Below are positions 1 to 8,228 of a stretch of DNA of 33,831 nt, one piece after another. The stretch is from Spraguea lophii (Eukaryota; Microsporidia; Spragueidae). The stretch lies in contig LDOQ01000253.1 of NCBI GenBank assembly GCA_001887945.1, forward strand, positions 1 to 33,831. Direction: 5' to 3'. Position 1 is the stretch's first letter; each line of letters opens with the position of its first letter. The notes beneath the pieces were generated by a model. The model was not told the origin of the DNA. It ran no database searches and was given only the letters and a program-made list of their open reading frames with translations. The position numbers and the translations under genes are program-made.

Positions 1-373
1 GCATTAATCTCATCTTACCTTATGCACCAGAGTGTTAGGATTTTGCGTCTGGTGCGCGTCGCCGCCCCCACTTCCAGCTCTTAAGGAATTCCCAGCCTCT
101 TTCGTTGCATAGTATTGGCCGAGTCACAAATCAATACAGGGATTGCAACTACATCAGCTGAACACTACTTTAATCTAATAGCGGGGCCGTCATACAAGGC
201 ACAGCTATGCTGCACTATCGAAACCTCACCCACTCAACAACCTTTTTCTTCTCTTCTGCATTTATTATTATTATTTTTTTTTTGTTTTGAAAACTTTTTC
301 TGGATGAGGGATTCGAACCCGCCAGGCTTGGGGTTTGGTTACCACCCCACGACCACTGGGCCAGGCGGGACTT
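1..373 (-). mobile_element. tRNA-derived SINE-like element, copy A (3' end cut by window edge)
   Basis: Read on the minus strand this starts at about 373 with a tRNA-like head. It has an A-box-like TGGCCCAGTGG at 363-353 and a perfect Pol III B box GGTTCGAATCC at 319-309. An A-rich linker follows, then a body shared with copies at 14989-15460 and 33228-33697. The last 110 bp or so of the family consensus lies beyond base 1. The head does not fold as a working tRNA: the anticodon-arm equivalent GGGGT...ACCCC encloses a 9-base loop without the expected U33. This copy is far more GC-rich than its surroundings, which suggests a fairly young insertion. It could instead be a tRNA-headed terminal part of another element type. 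Confidence 0.65.
309..363 (-). promoter_or_regulatory. Internal Pol III A/B boxes of SINE copy A
   Basis: A box TGGCCCAGTGG (363-353) and B box GGTTCGAATCC (319-309) are spaced as in a tRNA gene. Both fit the eukaryotic Pol III type 2 consensus, so the element could be transcribed from its own promoter. Activity is inferred. Confidence 0.6.
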
Positions 374-579
374 ATTTTTATTAAATATTGTTTTTTTATA
401 CTTTTATTAAAAGTAAAATAAAACCATATATTATTCTTAAAATTAACAGAAAATATATAATATTATTACAAATTATCATTATACATTATTTAATTAATGT
501 TATTTTGTAATGATATTCATCATTTATAAATATTAAATTATTAAATTTTTATATTTTGTAAAAAAAAATTTTTTTCACC

Positions 580-1062
580 ATGAATCTTAACCCGGAAATA
601 AAAGAAAAAAATTTAGAAAGATTTAAGTTGGATTTAAAGGATAATGTATTGCTTGATGTTAATAAGCATGCAATATATGAACTTATTAGAGATATAAAAG
701 ACCCGGAGCATCCTTTAAGTTTAGAGTCTCTTGATGTGGTAGACTTAGAGCTTATACAAATATTAGAAGTCGAAAATAATATACAAGGAAGGAATATCGG
801 TAAAAAAATAAAACAAATTGTTGTAGAATTTGTTCCTACGATTCCTCATTGTTCTATGGCTTCTGTTATTGGTTTAAGTATAAAATATCAATTATTAAAA
901 TATATCAAAGGCTATTGGATAGTAGTTAATATAAAAAAGGATACACATAGTAATTATAATCAATTAAATAAACAACTAAATGATAAAGACCGTGTAAATG
1001 CAGCGTTGGAAAACGATACTTTAATAGAAATGTTAGAATCTTCAATTCCCAAACTTTTATAA
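580..1062 (+). CDS. CIA2: Cia2/MIP18 family protein, cytosolic Fe-S cluster targeting
   Basis: A 160-residue MIP18/FAM96 (DUF59) protein. The family forms the CIA targeting complex with Cia1 and Met18/MMS19 and hands Fe-S clusters to cytosolic and nuclear apoproteins such as DNA polymerases and helicases. Visible marks are YELIRDIKDPEHPLSLESLDVV at residues 33-54, the signature PTIPHCSMA (86-94) containing the conserved reactive cysteine C91, GLSIKYQLL, and the C-terminal KQLNDKDRVNAALEN. Length suits the core domain with a short N-terminal extension. The start follows TTTTTCACC directly. It lies 23 bp upstream of RAD6 on the same strand. Fe-S assembly is a core pathway retained in microsporidia because of the mitosome, which fits. 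Confidence 0.93.
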   Translation: MNLNPEIKEKNLERFKLDLKDNVLLDVNKHAIYELIRDIKDPEHPLSLESLDVVDLELIQILEVENNIQGRNIGKKIKQIVVEFVPTIPHCSMASVIGLSIKYQLLKYIKGYWIVVNIKKDTHSNYNQLNKQLNDKDRVNAALENDTLIEMLESSIPKLL

Positions 1063-1081
1063 ATTTTATCGAAAAAATATA

Positions 1082-1085
1082 CCCC
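1082..1085 (+). promoter_or_regulatory. CCC start-site motif of RAD6
   Basis: CCCC immediately precedes the ATG at 1086. C triplets (or G triplets) just upstream of the start codon are a known microsporidian gene signal and are used here to choose starts in this window. Confidence 0.7.
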
Positions 1086-1562
1086 ATGTCTACACCTGCG
1101 AAAAGAAGATTGATGAAAGATTTTAAATCTATTACTGATTTAGAAGAAAGATCTGTGTTTGCATCACCATTAGAAAATGATTTGCTCACATGGTGTGCCA
1201 TTATTTTGGGTCCAGAAGACACTCCTTTTCAAAATGGAACATTCAGCCTTCTTCTTGAATTTGAAGAGACATTTCCTGCTACACCACCCAATGTAAAATT
1301 TATTTCGAAAATGTTCCATCCTAATATTTACAAGAATGGTGAGCTTTGTTTAGATATTTTAAAAAATAAATGGACACCCAATTATGATATATTTTCAGTA
1401 TTACTCTCAATACAATCATTACTTAATGATCCTAATGTAAATTCACCGGCAAATACAGAAGCAGCAGAGATGTATAGCAATAATAAAGATCAATATTTTA
1501 AAAAAGTAAAAGAAATGGTAGAAGACAGTTGGACGGATATTGATGTTAATGAACAATTTTAA
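1086..1562 (+). CDS. RAD6: RAD6/UBC2 ubiquitin-conjugating enzyme E2
   Basis: A 158-residue E2 very close to Rad6/UBE2A. It begins MSTPAKRRLMKDFK, as Rad6 does, and runs through WCAIILGPEDTPFQNGTF, PPNVKFISKMFHPNIY, the active-site stretch GELCLDIL with catalytic C88 (same number as in yeast Rad6), KWTPNYD, SIQSLLNDPN and SPANTEAA. Rad6 works with RING E3s Bre1, Rad18 and Ubr1 on histone H2B, PCNA and N-degron substrates. The polyacidic tail of yeast Rad6 is missing; the protein ends WTDIDVNEQF, more like the animal UBE2A form. The start at 1086 is fixed by homology and by CCCC directly before it. The gene is only 23 bp downstream of CIA2, so its promoter must be tiny or lie inside CIA2. Confidence 0.96.
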   Translation: MSTPAKRRLMKDFKSITDLEERSVFASPLENDLLTWCAIILGPEDTPFQNGTFSLLLEFEETFPATPPNVKFISKMFHPNIYKNGELCLDILKNKWTPNYDIFSVLLSIQSLLNDPNVNSPANTEAAEMYSNNKDQYFKKVKEMVEDSWTDIDVNEQF

Positions 1563-1908
1563 TTGTTTACAAGAAAGAATAAAAGAATATAAGTTATTTA
1601 ATAAAAATTTATAAAAAAAATAATATCTGTTGGATTTTATTTCTATACGTTTTTAAAATAAAATATTATTAAATCATTTAAATTTTATGTGAAAATAATA
1701 TTTTTAGAAAAAGTATCAATTATATCAAACTTTTTGTCTTTTATAAAAAAAGTGGTTTCAAATGAAGTATTATTTATATCTAAAATCAATTTTAATAATA
1801 ATAAATTCTTTAGAATAAATATTAGATATATCAGATGTTTTAAATTTATGTAACAAGATGTTGTCAGAAAAATATAAAATTTATTTATGATAATTAGAAG
1901 AAAGTATT
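1563..1908. other. Intergenic, 346 bp, AT-rich
   Basis: I see no ORF, RNA gene or repeat here, only A/T tracts between the RAD6 stop and the MscS start. It would hold the RAD6 3' end and the channel gene's promoter. Confidence 0.6.
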
Positions 1909-3753
1909 ATGGAGAATCAAGATTTTAATTGGTATGAGGATGTGGCAGATATTGGTGCAGAAGAATTCAAACCTGTAGATAAAGATAGGTATCAGGTTAG
2001 TAAAGCTTTTAATACTGCGTGTATGGTTTCAAAATATGCTTCAATTTCTTTTTCAATAATATATATTTTTCGTTATCTTTTTAGTAAGGGACCTCGATAT
2101 ATTATGGGAGTAAAGGTAAATACGATGTTGATATCGTTTGTAATATTTTTTGGGTCCCTAAATGTATTCTCAACTGTTTTCAATGCAATTATTAAAATTA
2201 TTGGGGTGTTGGGAGCCGATTTGCTTGTGAAACGAATAAAATCGATGTATAGGTGGACAACTCTTGCATCATGGTTTACACTTAATTATTATTTAATGAA
2301 ATATGTTGAAGTTGATTTTATTAATATTTCAAAATATGTTAGGAGTTTTTTAATATCGGGTATTGTAACTAGCATTGCATATGCCATGGTTACTTTACTG
2401 ATGCAGTTTTTTTATGAATCATTTGTTTCTAAAAGTTTATATGAGAAGATGAAAGAGGTTGATGTAAAGGAAAGAATAATAGCTGTTATGAAAAGTTATA
2501 GGTATGAAATTTCAGATTCTTCATCATCTACAGGACATGATTATACTTGTGTAGAAATGTGTTGCGGAGAAGGAGAATCGTATGATGGTTCGGATGAAGC
2601 ATCACATATTAATTTACGTGTGGATGAACAGGCAAATATTGGTGGTTTGTATTTTAAACCTCCAGAAATACACAGTATCTATGATGCTAAAACTTTGGCA
2701 AGAGATGTATTTAACAAAGTCACTGATGGCGCCGAGGAATTAGATTTTACAAGGTTTGCAACAATGTTTCCGAGTGCACAGATTGCAATACAAGCATTTA
2801 CATATTTTGATGTAAATGACGACAGATCTGTATCTAAAAAAGAATTTAGAGATACAATTATACAATTTTATTTGGATAGAATAAATCTTGAGAAAGGTTT
2901 TGATATTGCGAAAGGATTTGTAGATATCGTAAATGATATTCTATCAATTGTTGTTTTTGGTTTTTTGTGTTTGGCATATCTTGTAATTTTTGGAATTTCT
3001 TTAAAGGATTTAATGGCATTAGCTCTATCTAGTGCTCTGGTCTTAAATTTTGCTGTTAGTGGTATGGCAGTAGATTTATATTTCAACTTCATGGTACTTC
3101 TTAGCCATCCTTTTGATATTGGTGATGACGTGATTATTGATGGAGAAGATTATACTGTACATCGCATAGGTCTTAACAGTACGTCGTTTTTAGGGAAAAA
3201 TGGTGGTAAGGTTAAATTTTTGAACAGTGTTTTATGGAAAAAATCTTTGATTAATATGACAAGATCACCCGAAAAAATCATTATACTTACATTTAATTTG
3301 GATCCAGATATATCAATGGAAAATTTCCGAAATCTCAAGGTGGGTATACATGAATATTTAAAAAAACGATCATTCGATTTTTTTGAAACATTTTCATTGG
3401 AAGGAACATCAGAAAGTGATACGGATATTAACAAACTCAATTGTAGTCTTTTGATAAAATGTAAAAGCTTCAAAAGCAAAACACGTAAATTCCAACTTAA
3501 ATTTGAACTTAATAGTATGATAAGACATCTCATATCAAAAATGAAAAATAATGAATGCGAGAATGATAAAAAAGATATAAAGGATAACGTGATTGAAAAG
3601 GACGAGGAAGATAAAAAAGATGATCAAGGTAAAGATGGAGATGAAGATAGAAAAGATGATCAAGGTAAAGATGATAATGAAGATAGAAAAGATGATCAAG
3701 GTAGAGACGGCAATGAAGATGAAACGGTCAACAAAGAAAAGACAGTTAAATAA
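1909..3753 (+). CDS. MscS-family mechanosensitive channel with EF-hand (Msy1/Msy2 type)
   Basis: A 614-residue membrane protein. Hydrophobic segments lie near residues 40-60, 70-98, 116-133 and 145-170, followed by a loop, then a canonical EF-hand at 301-312 (DVNDDRSVSKKE: D1, N3, D5, S7, S9, E12), then two more membrane segments at about 343-365 and 367-400. The last matches the MscS pore helix and leads into the MscS beta domain HPFDIGDDVIIDGEDYTVHRIG (400-421) with FSTT/PNG-like positions kept as STSF and LNS. This order (helices, EF-hand, MscS) is that of fungal ER/cortical Msy channels, which couple hypo-osmotic stretch to Ca2+. In a microsporidian, osmotic pressure control at germination is an attractive but inferred role. 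The tail (from 547) is highly charged with a 12-residue tandem repeat. The start has no C triplet; it is the first in-frame ATG. Confidence 0.85.
   Translation: MENQDFNWYEDVADIGAEEFKPVDKDRYQVSKAFNTACMVSKYASISFSIIYIFRYLFSKGPRYIMGVKVNTMLISFVIFFGSLNVFSTVFNAIIKIIGVLGADLLVKRIKSMYRWTTLASWFTLNYYLMKYVEVDFINISKYVRSFLISGIVTSIAYAMVTLLMQFFYESFVSKSLYEKMKEVDVKERIIAVMKSYRYEISDSSSSTGHDYTCVEMCCGEGESYDGSDEASHINLRVDEQANIGGLYFKPPEIHSIYDAKTLARDVFNKVTDGAEELDFTRFATMFPSAQIAIQAFTYFDVNDDRSVSKKEFRDTIIQFYLDRINLEKGFDIAKGFVDIVNDILSIVVFGFLCLAYLVIFGISLKDLMALALSSALVLNFAVSGMAVDLYFNFMVLLSHPFDIGDDVIIDGEDYTVHRIGLNSTSFLGKNGGKVKFLNSVLWKKSLINMTRSPEKIIILTFNLDPDISMENFRNLKVGIHEYLKKRSFDFFETFSLEGTSESDTDINKLNCSLLIKCKSFKSKTRKFQLKFELNSMIRHLISKMKNNECENDKKDIKDNVIEKDEEDKKDDQGKDGDEDRKDDQGKDDNEDRKDDQGRDGNEDETVNKEKTVK
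3607..3720 (+). repeat. Three 36-bp tandem repeats in the MscS C-terminal tail
   Basis: Units at 3607-3642, 3643-3678 and 3679-3714, plus a partial unit to 3720, encode E-D-R/K-K-D-D-Q-G-K/R-D-G/D-D/N. Copies differ by a few bases. Repeat slippage probably makes the tail length variable between strains. Confidence 0.85.
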
Positions 3754-3763
3754 ATTTCTTTAT

Positions 3764-6202
3764 TTATACATATTCTCTTTCCAATACTTCTAGAAAATCA
3801 TAAAGAATTGATATTATTTCCATTATATTACATTTTTCATCTTCTCCAAACTTTCTTTTAACCAGACTGGAAAATAAAACATATTCTTTGTATTGCTTAG
3901 TATAATCTTTAGTAACTTTTTTAAAATATTTTAAAAATGATATTATTGTTTCCTTCTCTTTTCCTAAAGGAATATTTTCTAATAGCTGAAGAGAATCTTT
4001 ATAGTAAAAAATAAATTGATTCATTCTATCTTTCAGCGCATGTAATTCTAATGTTTTTATTTTTTTTAATTCTTTTAAATTTTTAAAGATAGGTGAAATA
4101 TTATAATTATGTTTAAGTGTTAAAACTAAAAATGAAAGAAGATTTTGTCCTGATCTGTTTCCTTTGTATTCTTTAGTGTTCAACAGAGAAGATAATTTAT
4201 ATGCATTTGCATTTTTTCTAAAATTACTATATTTGAAATTTATCGTATTTCCTAATTCAAGAACCGCTTTCAAAATTATTCTCAAATTATAATCATCTAT
4301 AATTATTTTTAATACATTTATTAAACTTTGTAGATTATCACTCAAATACTGGTATTCCGAAAAAAATTCACGTTCAAAAAGAAGTATCTTTATGAGTGTC
4401 TCGTTTTTATATACGCTTAAAACAGCATTTTCAATATTTGATCTTTTACATTCAGAAATTTTTAATATTTCATCAATTTCATTTTTCTGTGGTATAATTG
4501 TTAATAGTAACTTAATATCTTCTAACTGACAGTTAAGAATTGTACTGGTCTTATTAAAATCAAATTTCTTTTTTTCTAAAGTTTTCACTGCTAAAGATGT
4601 TAAAAACATTTTCTTTGTTAAAAGTGGTTTCTTTATCTTTTTAATATTTGTTGAATTCTTTAACGATTCACAAAACCATTCTTCAAATTGATTATAATCA
4701 ATCAAAATATTTATATTATCCATTTCGCTAAATATACTCTCGGGTGTTTTAGTTACAATCGTCCAATAAAATGGTTTCTTGGCGACTATATTCTTTTTCT
4801 CTAAATTTATTTTATTAGGTTTAGGTGGTAATATTCTTTTCTTTGTTTTCTGTGTTGTTGGAATTACGAAATCAGTTATGGGTTCAATTTCACTAAGATC
4901 TTCCGCGAAATCTATGTTGCAATACGGTCTCTCATCCAATATAGAAACATTGGAAAGTTCGAATTCTTTCTCGGGAACATACGTTACCTGTGGTTTATCT
5001 ATTTTTGTAAGAAGTTTTTTTGCCTCTTCAAAATTTTCTGTAACCAATAATGCAAGTTTAGCATAGTATTTATTATATCCTTCTGATACTAAGGAATGTA
5101 AAAACGTTTGTTCCACATCAACAATAAAGTATTTTAAAAATATAAATACAGCACAATGTTCTTCATAATTAGATTTTACTTTAATGTTTTTATTTTCATG
5201 AAAAACTATATCAACAGAGAAATCATTGTCAAAATTTTTGGATACGACATTTTCAGATGGAAATACAAGATCATCAACAATAAATCGAAACAAATCATGA
5301 CCAAACACAAAACTGTTAAAATATAATACAAATATTAATGAATTATCATAATAAAACTTAACTTTACAATCACCTTTTACTGTGATATTATTAAAATTAA
5401 CAATTATATAATCTTCATTCATCATGTCTGCTTTAGACGTATGTATAATATTATTATTTTCCAAGATTTCGAATTTAGACAATTCTGTATTAGAACCCGA
5501 AATTGTCTTAGGGAGTGTAGTCACAATAATCTGATGAATATATAATTGAAAAGAATCCTTTTTTGTTAAAACACTGTTAAAATATGCAATCAAATTATTA
5601 GAAACATTACAATTAAAACCTTTTCTTTTTAAAATTGCTATTCCATCTTCGATTTTTCCTATCACATTTGAATATTTCATCATACAGAGAATATAAAAAG
5701 AAAATAAGTTGTTATTATATTTTTGTTCAACTATAATTATATTATCCTTATTTAGATCAAACCATTGTTTTACACTTCTACAAAAATCCATTATATTTAT
5801 AAAGTTATATTCTAACTCTGGAAAATTTTGCATTTTTTTCCCAAAATTTTCATTGAGTGACGTAGCATTAAACCTGTACAAAAGATATGTATTTTTATAG
5901 TTTTCATCTAAATAATTCTTAATCTCAATATAATTGTTTCGTTTACTTAATTTTTCTGTTCTGTTCTTCCAAATAACACCAGAGATTATAATATTTTGAG
6001 AAATTGTTATTAAATCCAAATTTTCTGAGATATCAACATTATCGTGTGTGAATATAAGTTTATTTACTGTGTTCATCTTTTTTAATATGAACGGACTTAT
6101 CGCCGTGGGTTTATTTGCATCATTATCACTTGAAAAAACTAAATCTTGAGTGTTCTTCATGAAACTATACATAAGAATTAGAATAAAAGGATTGTGAGAC
6201 AT
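3764..6202 (-). CDS. Formin with catalytically dead PTEN-C2 module, UBA-like segment and FH2 domain
   Basis: An 812-residue protein. Residues 80-195 resemble a PTEN-type dual-specificity phosphatase, but the HCKxGKGRTG loop reads VEQKYNNNLFS (158-168): His, Cys and Arg become E159, Q160 and L166, so phosphatase activity is not expected. Residues 215-338 match the PTEN C2 domain (LYIHQIIVTTLPK, GDCKVKFYYDNS). Residues 366-400 look like a UBA domain. FH2 covers about 474-800: KKPFYWTIV, IFSEMDNINILIDYNQFEEWF, VLELGNTIN (647-655) and ANAYKLSSLLNTKEY. FH1 is reduced to one short ILPPKP run, so profilin-actin delivery may be weak. FH2 dimers nucleate and elongate actin filaments; PTEN-C2 likely binds membrane phosphoinositides, as in plant class II formins. 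It ends 10 bp from the convergent MscS stop and shares a 212-bp divergent spacer with the Exo70-like gene. Confidence 0.85.
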   Translation of the reverse strand: MSHNPFILILMYSFMKNTQDLVFSSDNDANKPTAISPFILKKMNTVNKLIFTHDNVDISENLDLITISQNIIISGVIWKNRTEKLSKRNNYIEIKNYLDENYKNTYLLYRFNATSLNENFGKKMQNFPELEYNFINIMDFCRSVKQWFDLNKDNIIIVEQKYNNNLFSFYILCMMKYSNVIGKIEDGIAILKRKGFNCNVSNNLIAYFNSVLTKKDSFQLYIHQIIVTTLPKTISGSNTELSKFEILENNNIIHTSKADMMNEDYIIVNFNNITVKGDCKVKFYYDNSLIFVLYFNSFVFGHDLFRFIVDDLVFPSENVVSKNFDNDFSVDIVFHENKNIKVKSNYEEHCAVFIFLKYFIVDVEQTFLHSLVSEGYNKYYAKLALLVTENFEEAKKLLTKIDKPQVTYVPEKEFELSNVSILDERPYCNIDFAEDLSEIEPITDFVIPTTQKTKKRILPPKPNKINLEKKNIVAKKPFYWTIVTKTPESIFSEMDNINILIDYNQFEEWFCESLKNSTNIKKIKKPLLTKKMFLTSLAVKTLEKKKFDFNKTSTILNCQLEDIKLLLTIIPQKNEIDEILKISECKRSNIENAVLSVYKNETLIKILLFEREFFSEYQYLSDNLQSLINVLKIIIDDYNLRIILKAVLELGNTINFKYSNFRKNANAYKLSSLLNTKEYKGNRSGQNLLSFLVLTLKHNYNISPIFKNLKELKKIKTLELHALKDRMNQFIFYYKDSLQLLENIPLGKEKETIISFLKYFKKVTKDYTKQYKEYVLFSSLVKRKFGEDEKCNIMEIISILYDFLEVLEREYV

Positions 6203-6414
6203 ATATGATTCAATTGGTCTGATTAAATGATTGTTTCAAAATTATTAAGTAATTATGATATTTTAGAAAGTAAGAAAATCTTATAGAATAAGAAATTAAA
6301 GCTCAATTTTCTTTATAAACATATAGATACAATATTATATTATTATATTATTTATTCAAACAATCATTATTTAGTTTCAGTTATAAATGAAATAAAAAAT
6401 CAATTTTGCTTTTT

Positions 6415-7860
6415 ATGAATCAATCGAAGATATCTAAATTGGCTCAAAAACTACAAAAGAATAGTGCTATAACACAAAAAGTAGGAAAACTTCTTTCAAA
6501 AATTGATGATGAAATAAAGAAAACTCCATTCAAAGCAATAGAATCACTAAATAAATTTATTATTCCGAAGAAGAATATTGATTTGACAATAAAATTTTAT
6601 AAAACAATTTTAACTACAAAAGATTTATTTGATAGCGAGAATATAAAATTAAAAGAAAATATCAAAAAAATTAACGAAAAAAAATATAAAACAAATAATC
6701 TTAGATTGGAGATAGAAACCACGAACTCAATCAAAGCAATACAGACCGGTTTGGAAAAATTAGAAGAATATAGTGAAATTAGAATTGTAAAAATTTTAGT
6801 TCAGGATGAACAACCACATTTAGACGAAGCACTCTATTCAATTTTACTTTCATTTTTTAAATATTTAAAAAGATTTGTACCAAAAGTAAGTGATGATTCT
6901 AAAACATTGCTAAATTTTCTAATGAACAATATGGAAAAAACAGAAATTTTTAAAGAATATAGTAACGTGTTTTATAAGTTATATGGTTATGATAAACTTT
7001 CTAAAAATGAATTAATAGAAAGAATAAAGAAATTAGATGATGATTTAGATGAAATTAAAGATATAAATGAATTTTTATTACCTGAAAATATTAAAAAGTT
7101 ATTAAATCTTGAATTAGAATCCAATTTAATAATAAAATTGAAAGAAAAAACAATGAAAATGCTTGTGGCAATACAAAAAGAAGAAAATTATAATGAAATA
7201 GAATTTTTAGGTATTTTATATACAAATATATATTTAGTAAGAAATAAATTAGGAGATAAAGAACTAGAAAAAGAAATTTTAAAACTGATAAATAATCTTT
7301 TACTTACGTATTTCCAAGAAGTAGAAAAACTTACTAAACCAAATAAAAATTTCCACGAAGAGAAAGTAACAAAAGTTTGTATAACGATAATTAAAACATT
7401 CAGAGATGAAGAAAAACTATGTAAAAAATTTATAAAAAAATATAAGCACATATTCGATGTAGGAACTAAAGATGAACTTATTTTAAAAATTACTTTGGAT
7501 TTATACAAAAAGATACATAACCTCGGAAGTACTCTCAAAGACAAAGAAAACATTCAATATTTACTAAATAATATTTTTTATTTACAAAAAGAAATAAAAA
7601 CAATAGACGATAAAGATTTAGTAAGCGAATCTCAACAATTAATGAGTGATTTTTTAGATATTTGGAAATCCGAAATAATTTCTACTAAAAATGAAGAGAA
7701 AGCCGATTTTATACGATCTAAAATAGAAAATCAATCTCATTTTAAAGTACCATCAGAACTTAGAGAATATATAATAGAACAAATAAAAAAGATTGTAAAA
7801 AAGAATTTTAAAGGATATAAAAAAGAGGGATTTGATTTTAATCATTTATTTCTTTCTTAA
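6415..7860 (+). CDS. EXO70: Exo70-like exocyst subunit
   Basis: A 481-residue all-helical protein. The N-terminal half follows the Exo70 plan: a coiled-coil start (SKLAQKLQKNSAITQKVGKLLSKIDDEI), a stretch like the LxxLxxxIxPxxxxTxxL heptads, then IKAIQTGLEKLEEYSEIRIVKILVQDEQPHLDEALYSILLSFFK, comparable to the segment after the EYL motif. The C-terminus VPSELREYIIEQIKKIVKKNFKGYKK followed by NHLFL resembles the closing Exo70 helices. It is shorter than the usual 620-680 residues, in line with microsporidian shrinkage. Exo70 tethers secretory vesicles to PI(4,5)P2-rich plasma membrane. The first ATG is at 6415; an upstream in-frame TTG is not used here. The call rests on pattern only; a profile search could return another helical tethering subunit. 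Confidence 0.5.
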   Translation: MNQSKISKLAQKLQKNSAITQKVGKLLSKIDDEIKKTPFKAIESLNKFIIPKKNIDLTIKFYKTILTTKDLFDSENIKLKENIKKINEKKYKTNNLRLEIETTNSIKAIQTGLEKLEEYSEIRIVKILVQDEQPHLDEALYSILLSFFKYLKRFVPKVSDDSKTLLNFLMNNMEKTEIFKEYSNVFYKLYGYDKLSKNELIERIKKLDDDLDEIKDINEFLLPENIKKLLNLELESNLIIKLKEKTMKMLVAIQKEENYNEIEFLGILYTNIYLVRNKLGDKELEKEILKLINNLLLTYFQEVEKLTKPNKNFHEEKVTKVCITIIKTFRDEEKLCKKFIKKYKHIFDVGTKDELILKITLDLYKKIHNLGSTLKDKENIQYLLNNIFYLQKEIKTIDDKDLVSESQQLMSDFLDIWKSEIISTKNEEKADFIRSKIENQSHFKVPSELREYIIEQIKKIVKKNFKGYKKEGFDFNHLFLS

Positions 7861-8069
7861 AACATAAAATTTATATTTTTAATTGCTTAAATAATAAAAT
7901 ATTTTATTTTAAAAAAAATAAATTATATAAGAATATAGCAATTATTTTAAAAGATCTTTAAAATTATATTGTTCATTAAAATAATCATTATTCTTCAATT
8001 AACATTTCATGTAATATATTTTAATTAAAGAAATTTTGAGTTTGAAAATAAATTATTGAATAAAATTAT

Positions 8070-8228
8070 TTACTCTGCTTCCTGTCTCATTTCTTCCATA
8101 ACGATAATTAAATCATTTAAAGATATTCCATTATTAATTAATATTCTCATAGCATTAATTACTTTACTATTCATTTTAATCTGTAGTTTCTTAGCAATCT
8201 TACATAAATAAGCATTATCATCTTCCAT
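8070..8228 (-). CDS. MZT1: MOZART1 (MZT1), gamma-tubulin complex microprotein
   Basis: A 52-codon gene: ATG at 8228-8226, TAA at 8072-8070. The product (MEDDNAYLCKIAKKLQIKMN... to ...LIIVMEEMRQEAE) fits the short MOZART1 family: three small helices with the pattern L-xx-I-AKKLQIKMNSKVINAMRILI-NNGIS-LNDLIIVMEEMRQEA, matching the family's LNTGLD...LIExGVNPEALAxVIKELRxEA. MZT1 binds the N-terminus of GCP3/GCP2-type proteins and is needed to recruit or activate gamma-tubulin complexes at the spindle pole body. CCC sits directly before the ATG (8231-8229), a strong start signal for this genome. It is divergent from the DDB1/CPSF-family gene with 60 bp between ATGs. Families run 50-80 residues, so it is at the short end. 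Confidence 0.82.
   Translation of the reverse strand: MEDDNAYLCKIAKKLQIKMNSKVINAMRILINNGISLNDLIIVMEEMRQEAE

Noticed and set aside
301..373. Functional tRNA gene on the minus strand
   Set aside because: A and B boxes are good, but anticodon loop and acceptor pairing fail, and the same sequence heads other repeat copies.
115..384. 89-codon open frame at the left edge
   Set aside because: It lies wholly inside SINE copy A on the opposite strand, starts with TTG and has no protein-like pattern.
926..1222. Antisense open frame over CIA2 and RAD6
   Set aside because: It overlaps two genes with clear family identity and is a shadow of them.
3150..3533. Antisense open frame within the MscS gene
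   Set aside because: Shadow of the MscS beta domain coding strand; no independent homology or start motif.
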